Assembly: GCA_035325905.1 (NCBI GenBank)
Contig: DAOKYY010000051.1
Location: 1 to 25,413, forward strand
Origin: DYGX01 sp035325905
GTDB lineage: Bacteria > Chloroflexota > Anaerolineae > Aggregatilineales > Aggregatilineaceae
Length of the DNA: 25,413 bases
Reading direction: 5' to 3'
Every line of letters starts with the position of its first letter. The stretch's first letter is position 1. The translations under genes were made by a program, and so were the position numbers. Below are positions 14,418-23,215 of the stretch, piece after piece. The notes beneath the pieces are model-generated. The model had not been told where the DNA came from, made no database searches, and saw only the letters and a program-made list of their open reading frames with translations.

Positions 14418-16106
14418 ATGATCGACGACTCAAAGCAAGGCAACGCAACGGCTGCGGCAGATGGGCGGATGCTCCGCACCCTGGTCCAGGCAGGGCGCGA
14501 CTGGCTTGACCAGCATCACGCGCTGGTCAACCAGCTAAACGTCTTTCCGGTGCCGGATGGCGATACCGGCACCAATATGCTAATGACTATGCGCAATGCG
14601 CTCAAGGAGGCCGGGACCTACGACGGCGCGCACGCCGGACAGGTCGCCGCCAAAATCGCGCACGGCGCTATGATGGGATCGCGCGGCAACTCCGGCACCA
14701 TCCTCTCGCAGATCTGGCAGGGGTTCGCCCATGCCCTGCGTGATCACGCCACCTTCGATGCGGAGCTGCTGGCGCGCGCGCTGCGCGAAGCCTCCGACAC
14801 GGCCTATCGCGGCGTGATCAAGCCGGTGGAAGGGACTATTCTGACCGTCGCCCGCGAGGCCGCCGAAGAAGCCGAGGCCGCCTACCCCTCGCACCGGGAT
14901 CTCGCGGGCCTGATGGATCGCGTCGTGCTGCGCGCCAAAGACGCGCTGGCGCGCACGCCCGAAATGCTGCCCATTTTGCAGAAAGCCGGTGTGGTCGACT
15001 CAGGAGGGAGCGGGCTGGTGTTCATCCTGGAGGGTATGGCACGCAGCCTGCGCGGCGAGCCGGTCGAGCAGCCCGCCGCCGCACCCGTCGCCGTCGAGGG
15101 CCTGGCGACGACGCTGGCCCCGGAAGACGAAATGGGGTACGGCTATGATGTGCAATTTATCATCACCGGGCGCGATCTGAACGTGGGCGTGATCCGCGCG
15201 GCGATCGACGCGATGGGCTGGTCAACCCTGGTGGTCGGCAACGAGGAAGCGGTCAAAGTGCACGTCCATGTGCATGACCCCGGCATCCCGCTCAGCTATG
15301 GGATCAGCCTCGGCACGCTGAGCGACATCGTCGTCGAGAATATGCAGGCGCAGTACCAGGAGTATCTGCGCGAGCGCACTGGCGACGTGCCCGCCGAAGC
15401 CGCTCCCGCCGAGGAACATCTGGTCCCCGCCTTCGACCTCGGCGAGGACAACATCGGCGTGGTGGCGGTTGCCTCAGGCGACGGGCTGGCGCGCGTCTTC
15501 CGCCAGCTCGGCGCGACCGAGCTGGTGATGGGCGGGCAGACGAACAATCCCAGCACGCAGGAAATTCTGGACGCCATCCAGCGTGTCCCGACAAAGAAGA
15601 TCGTTTTGCTCCCAAACAACAAGAACATCATTCTCGCGGCGGAGCAGGCCGCCCGGTTGGCGACCGATCAGGACGTAGTGATCGTCCCGACGCGCACCAT
15701 GCCACAGGGGATTAGCGCGCTATTGCCATACGATCCGCAAGGCGACCTGGCCGCAACCGCGCGCGCGATGGACGCGGCGAAAGACGGGGTAGTGACCGGC
15801 GAAATCACCACGGCGACGCGCAGCGTGGAGCTGAACGGCGTCGAGGTCAGCCAGGGGCAAATCATCGGGCTGGTGGATGGTGTGCTCGCAGTGTCGGGCG
15901 ACAGCCTGGAGCAGGTGCTGCGCGATGTCCTGGCGCAGATGCGCGCCGGCGAGCGCGAGCTGGTCACGCTCTATTACGGCAACGGCATCCACCGCACTGA
16001 GGCCGAGGCGCTCGTTGCCGCCCTGCAAGAGAGCTATGACGGGCTGGAATTTGAGATCGTCTTCGGAGGCCAGCCGCACTATCATTTCATCCTCAGCGCC
16101 GAGTAA
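14418..16106 (+). CDS. fakA: Fatty acid kinase subunit FakA (DhaL-domain, YloV-like)
   Basis: 562 aa with the FakA order: DhaL kinase domain (about 15-210) with the metal/ATP-binding PVPDGDTGTNM (D47, D49) and SRGNSGTILSQ; a middle domain with VHVHVHDPG (H282, H284, H286); and a C-terminal DegV-like domain (about 345-560). FakA phosphorylates fatty acids held by FakB (DegV) proteins, giving acyl-phosphates for phospholipid synthesis. Two DegV genes follow immediately. In Firmicutes FakA the middle domain binds zinc with a Cys plus two His; here the position I align to the Cys reads Asp (GYDVQF, about D244). The ribosome-binding site is weak (AAGG, 13 bases ahead). Confidence 0.9.
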   Translation: MIDDSKQGNATAAADGRMLRTLVQAGRDWLDQHHALVNQLNVFPVPDGDTGTNMLMTMRNALKEAGTYDGAHAGQVAAKIAHGAMMGSRGNSGTILSQIWQGFAHALRDHATFDAELLARALREASDTAYRGVIKPVEGTILTVAREAAEEAEAAYPSHRDLAGLMDRVVLRAKDALARTPEMLPILQKAGVVDSGGSGLVFILEGMARSLRGEPVEQPAAAPVAVEGLATTLAPEDEMGYGYDVQFIITGRDLNVGVIRAAIDAMGWSTLVVGNEEAVKVHVHVHDPGIPLSYGISLGTLSDIVVENMQAQYQEYLRERTGDVPAEAAPAEEHLVPAFDLGEDNIGVVAVASGDGLARVFRQLGATELVMGGQTNNPSTQEILDAIQRVPTKKIVLLPNNKNIILAAEQAARLATDQDVVIVPTRTMPQGISALLPYDPQGDLAATARAMDAAKDGVVTGEITTATRSVELNGVEVSQGQIIGLVDGVLAVSGDSLEQVLRDVLAQMRAGERELVTLYYGNGIHRTEAEALVAALQESYDGLEFEIVFGGQPHYHFILSAE

Positions 16107-16186
16107 GCGAGTAAGATCGTGGCGCGCAGGCGTCAAATAGATGCAGGCACAGCGGCTGAAGGACCGGAATCGGAATGGAGGCCAGT

Positions 16187-17059
16187 GTGGGTAGAGTCCG
16201 AATTGTGACCGATAGCTCGGCTCAGTTCCTCGATCCCACGGTGATCGATCGCTATCAGATCGAGGTGGTTCCGCTCACCATCAGCCTGCCCACCCGCTCC
16301 TTTCGCGAAGGCATCGACCTCGATTCCGAGGCATTTCTGCGCAGCGTCGCCAGCCAGCGCACCCCGGCGCGCCTCGAATCGCCGCCAGCCGAGACTTTCG
16401 CAAGCCTTTACACGCGCCTTAACCATGAGACTGACCATATCGTCTCGATTCACCTCTCCTCAGGGCTGGGCGCGGTCTGGGAAAACGCCAGGCAAGGCGC
16501 GCGCACGCTGCTTGGCCGCTGCGAAATCGAGGTGATCGATTCGCTGACCACCTCGGCAGGGCTGGCGATGCTGGTCGAAGCGGCAGGCCGGGTCGCCGCC
16601 GAGGGGGCTAGCTTCGAGGACGTTGTGCACCGCGTGCGCGGCATGGTGTCGCGCGTGTATTCCGTGTTCTACGTCGGCTCGCTCGATTACCTGCGCCACA
16701 ACAACCTCATCAGCGAGGCCCAGGCAATGCTCGGCTCGATGCTCGATATCAAGCCGGTGCTGACCATCGAGGAAGGCGCGCTGATGCCAATCGAGAAGGT
16801 TCGCACCGACGCGCAGGCGATTGATCGGCTGGTCGAGTTCGTCATCGAATTCAGCGATATCGAGCAACTGATCATCTTGCAGCACACGTCGTACCCCACT
16901 GAGCAGACCCGCCTTCTGCGCGAGCGGCTCGCGTTCGAGTTTCCAGAGCGCGAGTTCCCGGTGGCGCTCTACCGCCCCAGCCTGGGCGCGCTGATCGGGC
17001 CGGACGCCATGGGGATGATGATCTGCGAAGCAATCCCTGAGGACGAGGAGGAGCTGTAA
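16187..17059 (+). CDS. DegV-family fatty-acid-binding protein, first paralogue
   Basis: 290 aa DegV/FakB fold: IVTDSSAQF at the N-terminus, ISLPT, SIHLSSGLGAVWENAR (the usual SSxLSGTYxxA region), VIDSLTTSAG, and a C-terminal GPDAMGM segment. FakB proteins hold a fatty acid while FakA phosphorylates it. The start is decided by GGAGG (16177-16181), five bases before the GTG at 16187; the ATG at 16175 overlaps this motif. The usual 'LxYLxKGGRI' loop is changed to LDYLRHNNLIS, removing the Gly-Gly-Arg, so ligand binding may differ. It overlaps the next degV gene by one base. A specific ligand cannot be named. Confidence 0.88.
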   Translation: MGRVRIVTDSSAQFLDPTVIDRYQIEVVPLTISLPTRSFREGIDLDSEAFLRSVASQRTPARLESPPAETFASLYTRLNHETDHIVSIHLSSGLGAVWENARQGARTLLGRCEIEVIDSLTTSAGLAMLVEAAGRVAAEGASFEDVVHRVRGMVSRVYSVFYVGSLDYLRHNNLISEAQAMLGSMLDIKPVLTIEEGALMPIEKVRTDAQAIDRLVEFVIEFSDIEQLIILQHTSYPTEQTRLLRERLAFEFPEREFPVALYRPSLGALIGPDAMGMMICEAIPEDEEEL

Positions 17060-17916
17060 TGCCCCGCATCCTCGTCATGGCGGACAGCACATGCGACATC
17101 CCTGCCGCTTGGGTCAAGCAGCACGATATTCGCATCGTGCCAACCTACGTGCATTTCGGGCAGGAAAGCCTGGCCGACGACGGGGTGCAGCTCACTCGCG
17201 AGACGTTTTACCGGCGCCTAAGCGCCGAGGCGACGCTGCCGACCACCGCCGCGCCGCCGCTCGGCCAGGCGGTTGAGGTGCTGTCCGGGGCGCTGCGCGA
17301 CGCCGATCAGGTGATCGCGATCTGCGCGCCCGCCGCGCTGAGCGGTATCTTCAACATCTTCCGGCTGGCGGCAGAGCAAACCGACCCGGCTCGCGTCACG
17401 GTGATCGACAGCCAGATGGTCACGATGGGCCTCGGCTGGCAGGTGATGGAAGCCGTGCGCCTGGCCGGCCAGGGCGCGGCACCAGCGGAGATCGAAGCGC
17501 GGCTCGTCGCTCTGCAACCGCGCGCCGATGTCTACGCGGCGCTCGACACGTTCGAATTTTTGCGACGCAGCGGTCGTGTTGGGTGGGCGACGGCGTTCTT
17601 CGGCAGTTTCTTGCAGGTCAAGCCCTTGATTCGGCTGCACCTGAGCGTGGTTAGCTCGCAAGGGCGCGTGCGGACCCGCGAACGGGCGTTCAGCGCGCTG
17701 GTCGATTTCGCGCGCCAGGCAGCCCCGCTGGAGCAGCTCGCCATCCTCCATACAGCCAACCCGGACGGAGCGGGGAGGCTCTCCGATGCCCTGGCGGACC
17801 TGCACCCGCCCGATCGCCTCGTCCCGATCGTCGAGGTAACGCCGGTGATCGGCGTGCATGTCGGCCCGAATGGATTGGGCATCGCGATTATTCGCCAGAA
17901 CGAGCCAGCAGAATGA
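17059..17916 (+). CDS. DegV-family fatty-acid-binding protein, second paralogue
   Basis: 285 aa. The ATG shares one base with the preceding stop (TAATG) and has a GGAGG-type motif ahead, so the pair is probably translated together. DegV motifs: VMADSTCDIP (N-terminus), CAPAALSGIFNIFR (S-G-x-(F/Y)-N region), VTVIDSQMVTMGLG, TFEFLRRSGRVG (closer to the family's Gly-Arg loop than the first copy), and VGPNGLGIA at the end. Likely the second FakB-like carrier for FakA; Firmicutes often have several with different chain preferences. Sequence similarity between the two copies is low, so this is not a recent duplication. Confidence 0.88.
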   Translation: MPRILVMADSTCDIPAAWVKQHDIRIVPTYVHFGQESLADDGVQLTRETFYRRLSAEATLPTTAAPPLGQAVEVLSGALRDADQVIAICAPAALSGIFNIFRLAAEQTDPARVTVIDSQMVTMGLGWQVMEAVRLAGQGAAPAEIEARLVALQPRADVYAALDTFEFLRRSGRVGWATAFFGSFLQVKPLIRLHLSVVSSQGRVRTRERAFSALVDFARQAAPLEQLAILHTANPDGAGRLSDALADLHPPDRLVPIVEVTPVIGVHVGPNGLGIAIIRQNEPAE

Positions 17917-17956
17917 CCGCCCGACGGTCGCCTTCTAGAAAAGTGGATTAGACGCT

Positions 17957-20641
17957 ATGCCTTCGGCCCTTGAGACTCTGATCAAGATTCTGAAACTGGA
18001 GCAGGACACCGGATACCGCAATACGGCGGTGATCGGGGGACTGCAATCCTTCGCGAGCAACTGGGCCAACGAGGCCCACCGCCAGGCGCGCCGCCCCGAA
18101 CATCACCAACTGGTTGAGGAAATGGCGGCCAGGCTGCGCGCCTATGACGCGCTCGAAACTCACGACGCGCGCCACGAAGCCATCCGCTACATGGTAGGGC
18201 GCGTGATGGGCCGCATTCCCGCGCCCGCCGATCTGCCGCCTCTGCCGCCGCAGTGGGCCGAGCAGCCTGCTCCTGCTGCGCCCTCCCCTGCCCCGCCGCC
18301 AACCACGCCGCCGCTCAAGCCTCTGCTCTCGCCCGCGCCAGGCGCCCAGGCGCCCGTCGAGGCGTATGGATCGGGCGAGGACGAAGCGGAAGACGAGGAC
18401 CAGGTGCCGATCCCCGGCGAGCGGGATGCCATGCCGGATACGGATCATGACGCCACCCACGCCGAGGCCGACGACGAGGACGATTACGTTCCGTCGCCCG
18501 CGCCGCGCCCGCGCCCCGCGACGCCGCGCCGTACCCGGCGCGCCCCGCTGCCCGGCGACGAGGCGATCGCGCAGTTCCGGCGCCTCCAGGAAACGCCGGT
18601 CACGGTTCTGCACAAGGTCGGCGGCAAGATGGCCGAGAAGCTGGAGCGCCTGGGCATCCACACCATCAAGGATATGCTGTTCAACTACCCGGCGCGCTAC
18701 GACGATTACACGCGGATGCGGACGCTGAACAAACTCCAGCCGGGCGAGATCACGACCGTCATTGCCGCTGTGCAGTCGGTCGTCAAGCGCCAGGCGCGCG
18801 GCGGCCGGCCCTACCTGCTGATGACGGTCGATGATGACACGGCGGTGATGCGCGTCGTATTCTTCGGGCAGATGTGGCTTCAGCGCCAGTTCCAACCGGG
18901 CGGCCAGGTGGTGCTCAGCGGCAAAGTCGAGCTGTTCCGGGGCGAGCTGATGATGACGAACCCGGAATGGGAGATGGTCGAGCGCGAGCATTTGCACACC
19001 GGGCGGATCGTCCCGGTCTATTCGCTCACCAAAGGGCTGTCGGCGCGGACGATGCGCCGCCTAGTGCGGCAAACTCTGGACGAATGGGCCGCCAAAGTGC
19101 CGGACTATCTGCCGGACAGCGTGATGAGCCGCACCGAGCTGGCCGATCTGAGCTGGGCGCTAGAACAGGTCCACTACCCGGAAACGCACGAGGCGCTTGA
19201 CGAAGCGCGCACCCGGCTGACGTTCGACGACCTGTTCATTTTCCAGGTCGCCATGATGCGCCAGCGGCGCGCCTGGCAATCCGCGCCCGGCCAGCCGATC
19301 CCTGCCACCGACGACTTCGTCGAGCCGTTCAAGGACAGCCTGCCCTTCGACCTGACGACCGCGCAACGCCGCGCGCTGCGCGAGATTCTGGATGACATGG
19401 CGAAGGATGTGCCGATGAACCGGCTGTTGCAGGGCGACGTCGGCTCCGGCAAGACAGCGGTCGCGGCGGTAGCGATGGGCGCGGCGGTGCACGCCGGCAA
19501 GCAGGCCGCGCTGATGGCCCCGACCAGCATTCTCGCTGAACAGCACGCGCGGACTATCGCGCAGCTTATGCGCTGCGCGCCGAGGGGGGACGCGATCCAG
19601 GTGCGCCTGCTCACCGGCAACACCGGCGAAGCCGAGCGGCAGGAGATTCTCGCAGGGCTGGCTGGCGGCTCGGTCCACATCGTGATCGGCACGCACGCGC
19701 TGATCCAGGAAGGGGTCGAGTTCAACGCGTTGGGGCTGGCGATCATCGACGAGCAGCACCGCTTCGGCGTCGAGCAGCGCGGCACGCTGCGCAGCAAGGG
19801 CGCGAATCCTCACCTGCTGGTGATGACCGCCACGCCGATTCCGCGCACGCTGGCGCTGACCCTCTACGCCGATCTGGACCTGTCGATCATTGACGAAATC
19901 CCGCCGGGCCGCACGCCGGTCGAGACGCGCGTGATCGGCCTCAACGAGCGCGAGCGCGCCTACGGCTTCATTCGGTCGCAGATCGCGCAGGGACGGCAGG
20001 CGTTCGTCGTCTACCCGCTGGTCGAGGCGTCGGAGCGGCTGGAGGAAGTCGGCGCGGCGACCGACGAATACGAGCGCCTCAGCCGCGAGGTGTTTCCCAA
20101 GCAGCGTGTCGGCCTGCTGCATGGCCGTATGGCCCCCGGCGAGAAGGACGCCGTGATGAGCGCATTCGCGCGCGGCGAGCTGGATATTCTGGTCTCGACC
20201 TCGGTTGTGGAAGTCGGGATCGACGTGCCGAATGCGAGCGTGATCCTGATCGAAAACGCAGAGCGTTTCGGGCTGGCGCAGCTTCACCAGTTCCGAGGAC
20301 GCGTGGGACGCGGCGCGCACAAGTCGTACTGCATCCTGGTCTCGACCGCGACCACGCCGGACGCCCAGCAGCGCCTCCGCGCGCTGGAAGAGACGAATGA
20401 TGGCTTCCAGCTGGCGGAGATCGACTGGCGGCTGCGCGGCGCGGGCGACATGCTCGGCTTGCGCCAGAGTGGCGCGGGCGAGTTCCGGCTGGCCGCGGCG
20501 GTGAACCCCCGCCTGGTCGAGCTGGCGCAGCGCGAGGCGCGCACGATCTACGCCGAAGACCCGGACCTGCTCGCGCCGGAGCACCAGTTCCTGGCGTGGC
20601 GGGTCAGCGCGCTGCTCGATCAGCGCGCCGATGTGAGCTAG
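17957..20641 (+). CDS. recG: ATP-dependent DNA helicase RecG with N-terminal extension
   Basis: 894 aa, about 200 longer than E. coli RecG. Residues 1-85 form a predicted helical region, 90-205 are Pro/Ala-rich and acidic (low complexity), and the standard protein begins near 214: wedge/OB domain, helicase lobe 1 with Walker A GDVGSGKT (493-500) and DEQHRFG (598-604), lobe 2 with LLHGRMAP, STSVVEVGIDVPNA and QFRGRVGRG, and a C-terminal TRG-like region. RecG remodels stalled replication forks and Holliday junctions. The start at 17957 has only a weak ribosome-binding site, but the extension is protein-like in composition and begins well. It follows degV by 40 bp. Confidence 0.95.
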   Translation: MPSALETLIKILKLEQDTGYRNTAVIGGLQSFASNWANEAHRQARRPEHHQLVEEMAARLRAYDALETHDARHEAIRYMVGRVMGRIPAPADLPPLPPQWAEQPAPAAPSPAPPPTTPPLKPLLSPAPGAQAPVEAYGSGEDEAEDEDQVPIPGERDAMPDTDHDATHAEADDEDDYVPSPAPRPRPATPRRTRRAPLPGDEAIAQFRRLQETPVTVLHKVGGKMAEKLERLGIHTIKDMLFNYPARYDDYTRMRTLNKLQPGEITTVIAAVQSVVKRQARGGRPYLLMTVDDDTAVMRVVFFGQMWLQRQFQPGGQVVLSGKVELFRGELMMTNPEWEMVEREHLHTGRIVPVYSLTKGLSARTMRRLVRQTLDEWAAKVPDYLPDSVMSRTELADLSWALEQVHYPETHEALDEARTRLTFDDLFIFQVAMMRQRRAWQSAPGQPIPATDDFVEPFKDSLPFDLTTAQRRALREILDDMAKDVPMNRLLQGDVGSGKTAVAAVAMGAAVHAGKQAALMAPTSILAEQHARTIAQLMRCAPRGDAIQVRLLTGNTGEAERQEILAGLAGGSVHIVIGTHALIQEGVEFNALGLAIIDEQHRFGVEQRGTLRSKGANPHLLVMTATPIPRTLALTLYADLDLSIIDEIPPGRTPVETRVIGLNERERAYGFIRSQIAQGRQAFVVYPLVEASERLEEVGAATDEYERLSREVFPKQRVGLLHGRMAPGEKDAVMSAFARGELDILVSTSVVEVGIDVPNASVILIENAERFGLAQLHQFRGRVGRGAHKSYCILVSTATTPDAQQRLRALEETNDGFQLAEIDWRLRGAGDMLGLRQSGAGEFRLAAAVNPRLVELAQREARTIYAEDPDLLAPEHQFLAWRVSALLDQRADVS

Positions 20642-20675
20642 CGTCTGGCCGGTTGGCCCACTCAAGGAGATCGCC

Positions 20676-21215
20676 GTGCAAACCGTGCGCCGCGCGCTTT
20701 ACCCCGGCAGCTTTAACCCGGTCCACTACGGGCACCTTGACATCGCGCGCCGCGCGCTCGCGGTCTTTGACGAGCTGGTGATCGGCGTTTACGTCCATCC
20801 TGACAAGGTGGACCTGTTCACCGGCCCGGAGCGTATTGCGCTGATCGAAGAGGCAATCGGGGATGATGACCGTGTCCGAGTTGCGTCATATAATCAACTA
20901 ACTGTAGACTATGCTAAGGATGTCGGGGCGAGCGCGATTGTGCGTGGTCTACGCGTCTTCTCCGACTTCGAGCTGGAATTCCGCATGGCGCTGGCGAACC
21001 GGCGGCTGGCGCCCGGCATCGAGATCGTGAATTTCATTGCGGCCGAGGAGCACCTTCACATCAGCTCCAGCACCGTGCGTGAAGTCGCATCGCTTGGGGG
21101 CGACGTCTCGTGGATGGCTCCGCCGCACGTCGTCAGCGCGCTCGCCAGACGGTTTGCCGAGCTGAAATCGCGCGGGGTCTCGTCGTCGTATATGACCAGC
21201 CTGGGCAAAGATTAG
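20676..21215 (+). CDS. coaD: Phosphopantetheine adenylyltransferase
   Basis: 179 aa nucleotidyltransferase-fold enzyme joining 4'-phosphopantetheine and ATP to dephospho-CoA, the penultimate step of CoA synthesis. Motifs: YPGSFNPVHYGHLDI (the (H/T)xGH nucleotide site), YVHPDK, VRGLRVFSDFE, and ISSSTVRE (ATP-binding). Slightly longer than the usual 160 aa through a C-terminal tail. The GTG at 20676 has AAGGAG six bases ahead. It follows recG by 34 bp; recG and coaD are near neighbours in many Gram-positive genomes. Confidence 0.95.
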   Translation: MQTVRRALYPGSFNPVHYGHLDIARRALAVFDELVIGVYVHPDKVDLFTGPERIALIEEAIGDDDRVRVASYNQLTVDYAKDVGASAIVRGLRVFSDFELEFRMALANRRLAPGIEIVNFIAAEEHLHISSSTVREVASLGGDVSWMAPPHVVSALARRFAELKSRGVSSSYMTSLGKD

Positions 21216-21248
21216 CGCACGGGTGGAAGAGGGGAGGCAGTGCACATC

Positions 21249-21800
21249 ATGGACATTCAGCACCTGGTGGACCGGCTGGAAGACCTGATTGACGAAGGGC
21301 GTCATGTACCCTTCAGCAAGTTTACGCTGATCGACGAGGAGCGCGCGCTGGAGATCATCGATCAGATGCGCATCTCCGTGCCGGACCAGATCGAAAAGGC
21401 GTCGCGCCTCATCAATCAGCGCGACCGGCTGCTGGCCCAGGCCAATGAAGAAGCGACCCGTATGCTCGAGCTGGCGCGCGAGAAAAGCGACGAGCTTGTG
21501 CGGCGTGACTCGGTCACGCAGACCGCCGACGCCCGCGCCAGGAACATTATCGAGCAGGCGCGCCGCGAGGCCGACGCCATCCGCGCCGACGCCGACCAGT
21601 ACGTGCTTCAGGTGCTCAAGGAGCTTGAGGCGCAGCTAATCCAGAACCTAACCGTCGCGCGCAACGGCATCGCGCGTGTTCTGGAAGAGCGCGAAGCTAT
21701 CCGCGCCCGCCAGACAAGCGCCGATCCGGCCCCGGCGACCCGCCCGGCCGGGGTGATGGCCGAGGTCGATTCCGGCGCGCAGCAGACCTCGGTGGACTAG
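21249..21800 (+). CDS. DivIVA/ATP-synthase-B-like coiled-coil protein of unknown function
   Basis: About 183 aa. The first 40 residues (MDIQHLVDRLEDLIDEGRHV...) form a short conserved-looking head; residues about 45-150 are a continuous, charged helical stretch typical of a coiled coil (EEATRMLELAREKSDELV, ARNIIEQARREADAIRADAD). The tail is Ala/Thr-rich and disordered. No membrane helix. Coiled-coil proteins in this position between coaD and rpmF recur in Chloroflexota genomes as far as I recall, but no function is established. The start is uncertain: GTG at 21240 is only two bases from GGGGAGG, while ATG at 21249 is eleven bases from it and gives the more natural N-terminus. Confidence 0.75.
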   Translation: MDIQHLVDRLEDLIDEGRHVPFSKFTLIDEERALEIIDQMRISVPDQIEKASRLINQRDRLLAQANEEATRMLELAREKSDELVRRDSVTQTADARARNIIEQARREADAIRADADQYVLQVLKELEAQLIQNLTVARNGIARVLEEREAIRARQTSADPAPATRPAGVMAEVDSGAQQTSVD

Positions 21801-21831
21801 CGCCAGGGCGACGCGCTCCCGCGAACCAGCC

Positions 21832-21861
21832 TTGACAGGCCCTCGCCGGCTGCTTTATAAT
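21832..21861 (+). promoter_or_regulatory. Consensus promoter of rpmF
   Basis: Perfect -35 TTGACA (21832-21837) and perfect -10 TATAAT (21856-21861) with an 18-bp spacer, giving a start near 21868 and a leader of about 48 nt before rpmF. Confidence 0.85.
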
Positions 21862-21915
21862 CGCCGCGTTGTCTGGCGTCGTCGCCAACACAGGGATGTC
21901 TAAGGAGAACGTTTC

Positions 21916-22104
21916 ATGGGTCCGCTGCCCAAGCGCAAAGTATCAAAAACACGTCGTAACAAGCGGCGTTCGCACGACAAACTTGAGATGAGCCACCTGG
22001 TTGTCTGCCCCGAGTGTGGCGGCTACACGCGCGCGCACCATGTTTGTCCACACTGCGGAACGTACCGGGGCCGCGAAGTGATCGCTCAGCAGGAAGAGGA
22101 ATAG
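21916..22104 (+). CDS. rpmF: 50S ribosomal protein L32
   Basis: 62 aa, complete L32. N-terminal PLPKRKVSKTRRNKRRSHDKL is the family's basic rRNA-binding tail; the C-terminal half is a zinc ribbon with CPECGG and CPHCGT. The ATG has an AAGGAG motif 8 bases ahead. It has its own consensus promoter and an intrinsic terminator, so it is probably a separate transcript although the fatty-acid gene fabD follows, an old rpmF-fab association known from many bacteria. Confidence 0.97.
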   Translation: MGPLPKRKVSKTRRNKRRSHDKLEMSHLVVCPECGGYTRAHHVCPHCGTYRGREVIAQQEEE

Positions 22105-22133
22105 GCGATCACGTCTGATTGAGCTTCACCGGG

Positions 22134-22173
22134 GCCGTGCGCATCGTGCTGCACGGCTCTTTGCGTTATTTTT
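22134..22173 (+). terminator. Intrinsic terminator of rpmF
   Basis: Stem GCCGTGC (22134-22140) with GCACGGC (22151-22157), a 10-nt loop, followed by a T-rich stretch ending TTATTTTT. It lies 30 bp past the rpmF stop. Confidence 0.7.
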
Positions 22174-22229
22174 CAGGGTATTATTTCTTCGGCCATCGCC
22201 GCGCGATGCCCGCACGAAAGGATGACGCT

Positions 22230-23183
22230 ATGCTCGACTGGACGACGACCGCATTTGTGTTCCCCGGTCAGGGGTCGCAGCAGGTTGGCATGGGCGCGGA
22301 CCTGGCCGCCACCTACCCCGCCGCGCGGCAAGTCTTCGAGGAAGCGGACGAGGCGCTGGGCTTCGCCCTGTCGCGTCTTTGCTTCGACGGCCCTGAAGAC
22401 GCCCTGAGCGACACGATCAACACGCAGCCGGCGTTGTATGTGATGGGTGCGGCGGTTCTGCGCGTGCTCGCCGCCGAGCTTGGCGAGGTGCGTCCCGCGA
22501 TGGTGGCCGGGCACAGCCTAGGCGAGCTGACCGCGCTGCACGCGTCGGGCGCGCTGGAGTTCGCGCCGGGCCTGCGCCTCGTGCGCGAGCGCGGACGGCT
22601 GATGAAAGAAGCGGGCGCGCGCCGCCCCGGCGCGATGGCCGCCGTGCTCGGGCTGGACGCCGAGGCAGTGCGCGCGCTATGCGCGACGGTCAGCGAGCAG
22701 ATCGGGCAGCCACTGGTGCTGGCGAATGACAACTGCGAGGGGCAACTCGTCATTTCCGGGGGCCGCAGCGCGGTCGAAGCCGCCGTGCCGCTGGCGCTGG
22801 AAGCAGGAGCTAAGCGCGCGATCCCGCTGGCCGTCAGCGTCGCGTCGCACTCGCCGCTGATGAGCGCAATCACCGGCGAATTTCGGGCCGCGCTGGATGC
22901 TACCGAGTTTTCCGCTCCCGCGATCCCCGTCATCGGCAACGTGGAGGCAAGCCCTTTGACCAGCGTCGCCGCGATCCGTTCTGAGCTGGCGGCGCAGTTG
23001 ACCTCGACGGTGCGCTGGACCGAGACGGTCCTTGCCATGCGCCAGGCCGGGATCGAAACGTTCGTCGAGATCGGGCCGAAAGACGTTCTAACCGGGTTGA
23101 TCAAGCGCATCGACCGCGCAGCGGAGCGTCACACGCTGAACAGCGCCGAGGCGCTTGGGCAGTTTATTACAGCGGCACGCTAA
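22230..23183 (+). CDS. fabD: Malonyl-CoA:ACP transacylase
   Basis: 317 aa. It moves malonyl groups from CoA to acyl carrier protein for type II fatty acid synthesis. Signature motifs: FPGQGSQQVGMG (11-22), GHSLGE with nucleophile S96, the Arg of the RERGRLM segment (R121) that binds the malonyl carboxylate, and SVASHSPLM with catalytic H207. The ATG at 22230 with AAAGGA seven bases ahead begins at the family-standard position (just before AFVFPGQGSQ); the longer in-frame opening from 22119 overlaps the rpmF terminator and is rejected. plsX and fabH, which often sit between rpmF and fabD, are missing here. Confidence 0.96.
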   Translation: MLDWTTTAFVFPGQGSQQVGMGADLAATYPAARQVFEEADEALGFALSRLCFDGPEDALSDTINTQPALYVMGAAVLRVLAAELGEVRPAMVAGHSLGELTALHASGALEFAPGLRLVRERGRLMKEAGARRPGAMAAVLGLDAEAVRALCATVSEQIGQPLVLANDNCEGQLVISGGRSAVEAAVPLALEAGAKRAIPLAVSVASHSPLMSAITGEFRAALDATEFSAPAIPVIGNVEASPLTSVAAIRSELAAQLTSTVRWTETVLAMRQAGIETFVEIGPKDVLTGLIKRIDRAAERHTLNSAEALGQFITAAR

Positions 23184-23215
23184 ACCTCTGTGCAACCTGC
23201 ACAATTTCCATCTGT

